10,026 nucleotides of DNA from Lachnospiraceae bacterium (GTDB taxonomy: Bacteria; Bacillota; Clostridia; Lachnospirales; Lachnospiraceae): positions 1-10,026 of the forward strand of contig CAAEWE010000084.1 of NCBI GenBank assembly GCA_900759665.1, written 5' to 3'. Under the pieces are notes generated by a model, which searched no databases, had not been told where the DNA came from, and saw nothing but the letters and a program-made list of their open reading frames with translations. Shown here in pieces: positions 4,672-10,026 of this stretch (its first letter is position 1; each line of letters opens with the position of its first letter). Both the position numbers and the translations under genes were made by a program.

Positions 4672-6021
4672 CTACTGCTTTGCCAGCTTCCTGCGGCAAA
4701 GGAAAAATGCCGGGATCAGAAAGGCATCCGCAAAGATCCACGCCAATGTATTAGCCATGCAGATCCCAAAATATCCGCTGACTGCAACAAGTAATGTACC
4801 AGCCAGTGTTCTTGCTGCCATTTCGAACACTCCCGCAAGAATAGCAATTCCGGAAAATCCCATCCCCTGAATCGTGAAACGTACTGTATTGACGAGAGTC
4901 AGCAGACAATATCCGGCAGCGGTAACTGTCATATACTGATAGGCATATCCCATTGCCTCAATCTCATCGGCATCCAGAAACAAAACCGACATCCTTCGTC
5001 CAAAAAGAACAACGATCACCAGAAGCACTGCTGACACAACAAATCCCATTAATGAAGCCGCCTTTAACCCCTTTCCTACCCGGTCCAGTTTTCCGGCTCC
5101 CACATTCTGACCCACATAAGGTGCCATGGTCTGTCCCAGTGCTTCGATCGGACAGGAAAGAAAATTACCAAGACGTCCCGCCGCCGTCACACCTGCCATA
5201 ACCGTGGCTCCAAATCCATTGACTGCAGCCTGGATCACAAGAGTACCAATAGCTGTGATAGAATACTGCAGCCCCATAGGAATTCCAATCGTACAAAGAC
5301 GTGCCATATATTTCGGCTGTGCCTTCCACTCACTCCGGCTGCCATGAAGGATCGGAAACATCTTACCCACATACCACAGACAGCACACACCGGAAATCCC
5401 CTGGGATAAAACAGTGGCAAGTGCCGCACCGATCACTCCCCAGCGGAACAATAAAATAAACATTAAATCAAGTCCAATATTTAGGACAGATGAAATAGCC
5501 AGAAAAACAACCGGCGTCCTGCTGTCCCCTAGCGAACGGATCAGTGCCGCCAGAAAATTATACAAAAAGGTACATGGAATCCCCAGAAAGATGATCAGCA
5601 TATACCAGTAAGCATACTGGAATACATCCTCCGGTGTCCGCAAGAAAAGCAGAATGTTTCTGCAGAAAACAGATGATACCAGTGTCATGATAACGGAAAA
5701 TCCCACGCAGAGCCATGTAGCATTTGCTACAAAACGGCGCAGAGCACTTTCATCCTTCGCACCAAATTTCTGTGCAACCGGTATTGCAAAGCCATTGCAT
5801 ACACCGATACAAAAACCGATGACCATAAAGTTTAAAGATCCTGTAGACCCCACGCCTGCCAATGGTTTTAATCCCAAAAATTTTCCCACAATCATGGTAT
5901 CCACCATGCTGTAAAATTGCTGAAACAGCATTCCCAAAAACATGGGGATCGCAAAACCGATGATCAGCTTTGCCGGAGAACCTTCTGTAAGGTTTTTCAT
6001 TTTACTTTTTTTTGCCAACAT
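4672..6021 (-). CDS. MATE family efflux transporter
   Basis: This is a 449-residue integral membrane protein with about 12 predicted transmembrane helices, the usual MATE size. MATE pumps export cationic drugs, dyes or metabolites in exchange for Na+ or H+. Family signatures include FYSMVDTMIVGKFLG in helix 1, ALIRSLGDSRTP, LNIGLDLMFI, the start of the second half (TIGIPMGLQYSITAIG) and APYVGQNVGAGK, followed by the QGMGFS region. ATG 6021 is preferred over the in-frame ATG at 6036 because GGAGG sits 8 bases before it, and that motif lies within the first codons of the longer form. The tetR gene is next upstream on the same strand, with a terminator between; the pump has its own promoter at 6061-6089. 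TetR-MATE adjacency suggests ligand-inducible export. The substrate cannot be read from sequence. Confidence 0.95.
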   Translation of the reverse strand: MLAKKSKMKNLTEGSPAKLIIGFAIPMFLGMLFQQFYSMVDTMIVGKFLGLKPLAGVGSTGSLNFMVIGFCIGVCNGFAIPVAQKFGAKDESALRRFVANATWLCVGFSVIMTLVSSVFCRNILLFLRTPEDVFQYAYWYMLIIFLGIPCTFLYNFLAALIRSLGDSRTPVVFLAISSVLNIGLDLMFILLFRWGVIGAALATVLSQGISGVCCLWYVGKMFPILHGSRSEWKAQPKYMARLCTIGIPMGLQYSITAIGTLVIQAAVNGFGATVMAGVTAAGRLGNFLSCPIEALGQTMAPYVGQNVGAGKLDRVGKGLKAASLMGFVVSAVLLVIVVLFGRRMSVLFLDADEIEAMGYAYQYMTVTAAGYCLLTLVNTVRFTIQGMGFSGIAILAGVFEMAARTLAGTLLVAVSGYFGICMANTLAWIFADAFLIPAFFLCRRKLAKQ

Positions 6022-6060
6022 TTCCTTTCCCTCCATTGCAATCTTTCAAAAAGCCAGATT

Positions 6061-6089
6061 ATTATACAAAACGGTTATCGGAAATACAA
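6061..6089 (-). promoter_or_regulatory. Promoter of the MATE gene
   Basis: On the minus strand TTGTAT (6089-6084) and a perfect TATAAT (6066-6061) are exactly 17 bases apart. It sits between the tetR terminator and the pump's start codon. The hexamer TTGTAT recurs over the -10 (6069-6064), giving a direct repeat around the promoter. Confidence 0.7.
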
Positions 6090-6133
6090 TAAATAAATCG
6101 TGAATAATATGTTGCAATTTTTTGAAACCACAC

Positions 6134-6170
6134 AAAAAACCTGTATGCTCCATCAGAAACATACAGGTTT
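6134..6170 (-). terminator. Terminator after tetR
   Basis: An 11-base perfect stem, AAACCTGTATG against CATACAGGTTT, encloses a 12-base loop, and the minus strand ends in six T's (6139-6134). It begins 7 bases after the tetR stop codon. It should limit read-through from tetR into the MATE gene. Confidence 0.85.
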
Positions 6171-6176
6171 CTCTTT

Positions 6177-6785
6177 TCAGTGTGATTCTTTCAATAATAC
6201 CTCTGCTTTTTCAAACGGAACCCCCGCATATACCATATGCATCACCCCGACATTTTCCAGCATTCTGATCGCTTTCTCCCGGCTTATCACAATGGTCTGA
6301 TCAATAATGAAAGTTACCAGCCCCTGGGTATATATCACAACAGTATTCATAAATTCCCCGGCCTTTTCCTCACTGAATCCCACAACACGACTCAGAGCCT
6401 CCCGGAGATTTTTATTCTTTACCTCATCAAAAACAGCACCAATCCCCCCCAGATTGACAAGACCTCTGGAGTCCTTCCGGAGATAACGGATCAGATTCGG
6501 TTCGTCAAAAGCCATATTTACGTATGTTTCACCTACGGAAAACAGTGCCGCAACCGGATTCTTCCCATCGGGTCTCATTCTGGAATTCATATAATTTAGT
6601 GCATAACAAAAAAGAGCCTCACGAAAAGTCTCCATATTACCAAACGACCAGGAAATTGGCTGGGTAGAACATCCCAGCTCCTTCGCAAGCCGCTTGATAT
6701 TTATCACTTCATAGCCTTCACGAATCACAAGCTGTAATCCGGTTTCTAATATTTTTTCTTTGGGAATCTGTATCTTGGGTGGCAT
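6177..6785 (-). CDS. TetR/AcrR family transcriptional regulator
   Basis: The 202-residue protein has a TetR-type DNA-binding domain at about residues 8-55: KILETGLQLVIREGYEVINI, then RLAKELGCSTQPISWSFGNM, with the SFG/F pattern in place of the common YHYF turn. The remainder is the helical ligand-binding and dimerisation domain (LFSVGETYVNMAFDEPNLIR, QGLVTFIIDQT). Such proteins usually repress an adjacent transporter gene until a ligand binds. ATG 6785 is chosen since AGGAGG (6801-6796) leaves 10 bases of spacing; ATG 6794 would leave only one. The gene has a near-consensus promoter with a palindrome just after its -10, so autorepression is likely. The downstream MATE gene is the most likely regulated partner, although no clear copy of that palindrome is seen at its promoter. 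Confidence 0.92.
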   Translation of the reverse strand: MPPKIQIPKEKILETGLQLVIREGYEVINIKRLAKELGCSTQPISWSFGNMETFREALFCYALNYMNSRMRPDGKNPVAALFSVGETYVNMAFDEPNLIRYLRKDSRGLVNLGGIGAVFDEVKNKNLREALSRVVGFSEEKAGEFMNTVVIYTQGLVTFIIDQTIVISREKAIRMLENVGVMHMVYAGVPFEKAEVLLKESH

Positions 6786-6816
6786 AACAGACATACCTCC
6801 TATTAAAATAAGTAGT

Positions 6817-6838
6817 ATATATAACTTTATTTATATAT
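6817..6838. promoter_or_regulatory. Candidate TetR operator palindrome
   Basis: ATATATAA (6817-6824) and TTATATAT (6831-6838) are perfect inverted arms with a six-base spacer. The site overlaps the -10 hexamer and the expected start of tetR transcription, the usual place for a TetR self-operator. It is AT-only, so a chance palindrome is possible. Confidence 0.45.
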
Positions 6839-6863
6839 TATCTGCCCATGCTGAATTTGTCAA
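6835..6863 (-). promoter_or_regulatory. Near-consensus housekeeping promoter of tetR
   Basis: On the minus strand a perfect TTGACA (6863-6858) is followed after 17 bases by TAATAT (6840-6835). This is the strongest sigma-70/SigA match in the window. It gives a leader of roughly 45 bases before the start codon. Confidence 0.8.
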
Positions 6864-6930
6864 GAAAAACCCCGTGTGATATCATAACAGCCTAATAAAA
6901 AAGGGCAAAACCAGCATTTTCCTATGACAC

Positions 6931-6968
6931 AAAAAACTGCTCTCCTGTTATGATCACAAGAAAGCAGT
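6931..6968 (-). terminator. Terminator after the small acidic protein gene
   Basis: ACTGCT (6968-6963 on the minus strand) pairs with AGCAGT (6941-6936), with partial pairing further in, followed by six T's (6936-6931). It begins 6 bases past the small gene's stop and also ends any transcript running from the LRR gene. Confidence 0.7.
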
Positions 6969-6974
6969 CTTTCA

Positions 6975-7139
6975 TTACCATAAAGCTTCTTCTACATCAT
7001 CCAAAAACTCTCCAAAACCTCCCGGTTCATCATCTCCCAGGGAAAATTCTTTCTCTGCCAATTTCTTTTTATCTTCCTTCTCCTGTGCCTTTAAAACCTT
7101 TTCTTCCTCTTCTCCTAAAGAAAACAAGTTTTCATCCAT
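6975..7139 (-). CDS. Small acidic hypothetical protein, 54 aa
   Basis: This short open frame starts with ATG 7139, preceded by AGGCGG with 7 bases of spacing, the same kind of site used by the XRE and HD-GYP genes, and is followed closely by a terminator. The product begins MDENLFSLGEEEEKV and ends FLDDVEEALW. It is strongly acidic, has a Lys/Glu-rich middle (about 13-31), no membrane segment and no signal peptide. The motif FSLG followed by acidic residues occurs twice (residues 6-13 and 32-38). It lies 59 bases downstream of the LRR protein gene on the same strand with no terminator between, so the two may share a transcript. No family is recognised and no function is proposed. The start signal, terminator and clean end make a real gene likely. 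Confidence 0.7.
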   Translation of the reverse strand: MDENLFSLGEEEEKVLKAQEKEDKKKLAEKEFSLGDDEPGGFGEFLDDVEEALW

Positions 7140-7198
7140 AATACTTCCGCCTCATCTTTCTGTTGTTATAAAGCACAGTAAATATAATTTTCTCTCTG

Positions 7199-8656
7199 TT
7201 ACCGCACTGCTTTGACTTTACTGAAACTACTGAAATATTTCTTTCCAAGAACAACTTTATAAGTCTTCACCTTATAATAATATTTTTTGTTCTTTTTCTG
7301 CTTTTTGGCCTTCTGGCTGAATTTGCAGACAGTTGCTTTACATGCTTTTACTTTTTTATAACCGCCATTTTTCTTTTTCGAGCGGTACACTGCATATCCC
7401 TGTGCATCCGGTATTTTTTTCCACTGCACGATGATCTTTTTCCCTTTCCTTTTGACAGATCTGATCTTTGTTCCTGTCACCTTGATATTCAGTGCGATCG
7501 CAGATGTGTCAACGCCTTCAAAGCTTGTATTGGATATGTATGTGACACCCTCCGGAATATTAATAGAATGAATGTTCCGACATCCGGCAAACGCATTATC
7601 GCCAATGGTGGTCAATGTATCCGGAAGCACCACGGTATTTAGATTCTGACAACCGTCGAAAGTATTATTTTCTATGGCAGTAACACCCTCTGGAATATTC
7701 ACGGTATGCAGGTTTCCACATTTTGCAAAAGCACCTTCCCCGATCCGGGTCACTGCAGCATCAAAGACAACCTCATTCAGGTTATTGCAATCTGAAAACG
7801 CATATGCTCCCACGGTTGCCACTGTCTGTGGCAGTGTCAGATCATGCAGATTGTCGCAATTGTAAAACAGATAATCCGGAATCTCCGTAATATTTGTTTT
7901 GGAAATATCAATCTGTATATTGGAACATTCTGCAAAAGCATAAACACCGAGTTTTGTCACCGACGCCGGCAATGCCCCTTTGTCCAGCAATTTCAGATTG
8001 GTGCATTTGTAAAAAGCATAAGTGCCTATCGTCTGCGTTCCTTCCTCCCAGACACTGACCCCGTTAAAATTTCGTGTATTAGCAAAAGCATAATCTCCGA
8101 TCACACGGACATTGGCGGGAATTTCAATATTGGGTGTATTAAAGCCCTCAAACGCATATCCGCCAATATTGACAACACCGGACGGAATCCGGTATGTACC
8201 GGAACTCTGATGTTTCCCGACAGGATACCGGACGCATAAAGTGCCATCCTTGCTCAGAAGAACCCCGTCACCATCATTACAAAGATTCTGATTGGCCGGG
8301 TCAACTTCAAAGCTGCTGATACCATAACATCCGGCAAACGCTGTCTCATTTACGGATACGATTCCTGCCGGAATCTTTACTTTTGTGATCTTATCGTGGT
8401 TCCGGAATGTCCCTGACAGGGAAGCCACGGTAATTCCATCCATCGTTGCCGGCACCGCCACCTCCGTATCCTGTCCAAGATAGGCGGTCAGAACTGCTTT
8501 TCCTTCCGCATCCAGTTCATAATTATACTTTCCGTCCTGCGAAACAGCTGCCTGAGCTGTTGTTCCGACCCCCAGCATCACTCCCAGCAGAATGCCTGCT
8601 GCCACCAGGATACCGGTTCTGCACTTTTTGTACTGCTTCTTCCGACATATCTCCAT
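7199..8656 (-). CDS. Secreted BspA-like leucine-rich repeat protein with basic FnIII-like C-terminus
   Basis: The 485-residue precursor has a Sec signal peptide (Arg/Lys-rich start, hydrophobic 15-30, likely cleavage after AQA near residue 36). Residues about 75-385 are LRR_5/BspA-type repeats of the form AFAGCxNLxxVxIPEGVTxI; from 244 to 359 a Cys recurs at exactly 23-residue steps (244, 267, 290, 313, 336, 359). Residues about 395-485 form a fibronectin type III-like domain with IVQWKKIPDAQGYAVYRS, very rich in Lys. No LPXTG motif, lipobox or transmembrane anchor is seen, so it is secreted or held by charge to the wall. Known BspA-type proteins bind host matrix proteins or other bacteria; binding here is unproven. 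ATG 8656 is chosen because GGAAGG lies 8 bases upstream; the in-frame GTG at 8665 falls inside that site. The small acidic gene follows. Confidence 0.92.
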   Translation of the reverse strand: MEICRKKQYKKCRTGILVAAGILLGVMLGVGTTAQAAVSQDGKYNYELDAEGKAVLTAYLGQDTEVAVPATMDGITVASLSGTFRNHDKITKVKIPAGIVSVNETAFAGCYGISSFEVDPANQNLCNDGDGVLLSKDGTLCVRYPVGKHQSSGTYRIPSGVVNIGGYAFEGFNTPNIEIPANVRVIGDYAFANTRNFNGVSVWEEGTQTIGTYAFYKCTNLKLLDKGALPASVTKLGVYAFAECSNIQIDISKTNITEIPDYLFYNCDNLHDLTLPQTVATVGAYAFSDCNNLNEVVFDAAVTRIGEGAFAKCGNLHTVNIPEGVTAIENNTFDGCQNLNTVVLPDTLTTIGDNAFAGCRNIHSINIPEGVTYISNTSFEGVDTSAIALNIKVTGTKIRSVKRKGKKIIVQWKKIPDAQGYAVYRSKKKNGGYKKVKACKATVCKFSQKAKKQKKNKKYYYKVKTYKVVLGKKYFSSFSKVKAVR

Positions 8657-8773
8657 CAAAATCACCTTCCTGTTCTCAATATCATGTTCAAAAAAACTAC
8701 TTCTATCAAGTATATCTGATTTTACAAAAAAAAGCGATAGTTTTTTATTTTGTTTTATGAAACACTTTATCTA

Positions 8774-8811
8774 TTGTCCAAAATACGCTATACTATATTA
8801 TAAAAAGGCGG
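8774..8811 (+). promoter_or_regulatory. Candidate promoter and ribosome binding site of the HD-GYP gene
   Basis: TTGTCC (8774-8779) lies 16 bases before TATTAT (8796-8801); an alternative -10 is TATACT (8789-8794) with a poor -35. AAGGCGG (8805-8811) stands 9 bases before the TTG start. The distance from promoter to ribosome binding site is short, so the exact -10 is uncertain. The rest of the 164-base divergent gap (8657-8820) is AT-rich, and no clear promoter for the LRR gene stands out. Confidence 0.4.
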
Positions 8812-8820
8812 TAAAAAACA

Positions 8821-9924
8821 TTGGTAAAACGATATTTTGTCAGAACCCGCGATCTCCGGAAAGGAATGCGGATCGATCAGAAAATAGAAAACCGTCATGG
8901 TCATTCCCTGATCGTGCAGGGCTCCTATCTGGATGACTACCAGATTGAAGCATTAAAAAAACTGAATATCAATGGTGTGTATATCAGAGAGGGTGAGGAC
9001 GAGGATACACCTTCTGTTTCTGCTGAGCCTGTATCTGCCATTGCCAAAAATAATATTGCCAAATACCGTGAAGCCGATCCCGCCAAGGTGAGCCTGTCTG
9101 TCAGCGTCAAGAAACGCATTTCAGAGGGAATCCAGCATTTGTACAGCGATACCAATAATCCCCACTTTACCAGGACAACTACCACTATCACCAGCGATCT
9201 TATGCGTGCCATCGATGATAATGCCGCCGTGGCTGTAGATATCAGTGCATTAAAGACAAGTGATGAATATACCTTCAAGCATAGTGTGGATGTAGCTACT
9301 ATGTCGATGATCGTAGCCAAAAACATGAATATGCCACAGCAGGACATATACAATATCGGAATTGCAGGTCTCCTTCATGATATGGGAAAGTCCAAAATAC
9401 CTCTGGAGATCCTGAACAAACCGGGACGACTCACCGACGAAGAATTCTCTGTCATCAAACAGCACTCTATTCTGGGTTACCGGATCATTAAAGAAAAAAA
9501 CGAATTCAACGATTCAATCTGTTTTGCCGTGCTGCAGCATCACGAAAAAATGAACGGCTCCGGCTATCCTATGGGGGTTACCTGTGACAAGATCGTACCA
9601 TACGCCAAGATTCTGTCTGTTGTGGATGTTTACGATGCTCTCGTGACAGAACGACCGTACAAAAAACCCTTTTCCCAGCGCACTGCCGTGGAAATGGTCA
9701 TGTCCATGTCCGAAGAACTGGATATCACTGCCATGCGAAGCTTCCTTGCCAGCGTAATCCTCTACCCAGTAGATTCCATCGTAGAACTCAGCAACGGAGA
9801 AAAGGCACGGGTCGTCAAAAACAGTACTTTATCTGTGCTTCGTCCAACCGTTGTCGGTCTGCAGAGTGGCAGGATATATGATTTAGCAGAGGATCTTTCC
9901 TGTGCCAGCATTGTCATCCTGTAA
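8821..9924 (+). CDS. HD-GYP domain cyclic-di-GMP phosphodiesterase
   Basis: HD-GYP enzymes hydrolyse cyclic di-GMP to pGpG and GMP, which in most bacteria shifts cells toward motility and away from attachment. The 367-residue protein has an N-terminal DUF3391-like region (about 1-60: RTRDLRKGMRIDQKIENRHG), a linker and helical section (60-145), and a complete HD-GYP domain (about 150-310). Visible metal and substrate residues are His154, His186-Asp187 in LLHDMGK, His215, His240-His241-Glu242, the GYP triad at 248-250 and Asp269 in VVDVYDAL. A short C-terminal domain (about 317-367) of unknown role follows. There is no membrane segment or receiver domain, so it should be cytoplasmic. The TTG start is supported by AAGGCGG 9 bases upstream and by the absence of an ATG nearby. 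It is divergent from the LRR surface protein gene. Confidence 0.95.
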   Translation: MVKRYFVRTRDLRKGMRIDQKIENRHGHSLIVQGSYLDDYQIEALKKLNINGVYIREGEDEDTPSVSAEPVSAIAKNNIAKYREADPAKVSLSVSVKKRISEGIQHLYSDTNNPHFTRTTTTITSDLMRAIDDNAAVAVDISALKTSDEYTFKHSVDVATMSMIVAKNMNMPQQDIYNIGIAGLLHDMGKSKIPLEILNKPGRLTDEEFSVIKQHSILGYRIIKEKNEFNDSICFAVLQHHEKMNGSGYPMGVTCDKIVPYAKILSVVDVYDALVTERPYKKPFSQRTAVEMVMSMSEELDITAMRSFLASVILYPVDSIVELSNGEKARVVKNSTLSVLRPTVVGLQSGRIYDLAEDLSCASIVIL

Positions 9925-9998
9925 AGCGAGAGGACTTATATACACTATTATACGGTATACATACATCGCATTCCGGCAGATATATTTCTGCATAATCA

Positions 9999-10026
9999 AA
10001 CGCCCCGCGGCAAACTGCGGGGCGTG
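9999..10026 (+). terminator. GC-rich terminator hairpin at the window edge
   Basis: CGCCCCGC (10001-10008) pairs perfectly with GCGGGGCG (10017-10024) around a short loop, with AAA before the stem on the left. The T-run expected on the right lies beyond the window. It is 76 bases past the HD-GYP stop; the stretch between, 9925-10000, is AT-rich and holds nothing recognisable. Confidence 0.7.

Noticed and set aside
8592..8936. Plus-strand open frame spanning the divergent gap into the HD-GYP gene
   Set aside because: It overlaps the LRR signal-peptide region antisense and the HD-GYP gene in another frame, and has no family resemblance.

Overview
The window looks like a chromosomal segment of a motile, low-to-moderate GC Gram-positive Clostridia, most likely a Lachnospiraceae gut anaerobe of the Roseburia/Agathobacter type. 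The flagellin N-terminus (MIVQHNITAMNANRMLG), the csrA-flagellin pairing, the BspA-like leucine-rich repeat surface protein with a lysine-rich fibronectin-like tail, the Rpn-family nuclease with GLAEG repeats and the AAGGCGG-type ribosome binding sites all fit. The genus is inferred from memory of such proteins, not from a search.

Layout. 3-1354 (+): the end of an Rpn/PD-(D/E)XK nuclease gene that runs off the left edge, followed by a second gene that repeats only its C-terminal part. Both contain the same in-frame ATG behind a good Shine-Dalgarno sequence, which suggests a separately made small C-terminal protein. 1367-1424: a bidirectional terminator hairpin. 1481-3731 (-): flagellin, preceded by csrA. 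The flagellin leader holds a GGA-loop hairpin and an ACAAGGA sequence over its ribosome binding site, as expected for CsrA control. 3732-4101: a 370-base divergent intergenic region with a sigma-28-like promoter and several short repeats. 4102-4554 (+): an XRE regulator, ending at a second hairpin of the same family as the one at 1367. 4672-6021 (-): a MATE efflux pump. 6177-6785 (-): a TetR regulator with a near-consensus promoter and a palindromic operator candidate. 6975-7139 (-): a 54-residue acidic protein missed by ordinary length cut-offs. 7199-8656 (-): a secreted LRR protein. 8821-9924 (+): an HD-GYP phosphodiesterase. The window ends in a GC-rich terminator hairpin.

How the parts fit. 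The right and middle portions are about motility and the cell surface: flagellin under CsrA control, a c-di-GMP phosphodiesterase that would favour motility, and a secreted LRR protein with a small co-directional gene. TetR-MATE is a self-contained drug/metabolite efflux unit. The Rpn pair at the left is an accessory, defence-type locus. The most notable items are the possible intragenic and stand-alone Rpn small protein, the csrA-flagellin leader control elements, and the repeated bidirectional terminator family. No RNA genes, CRISPR arrays or complete insertion sequences were seen.
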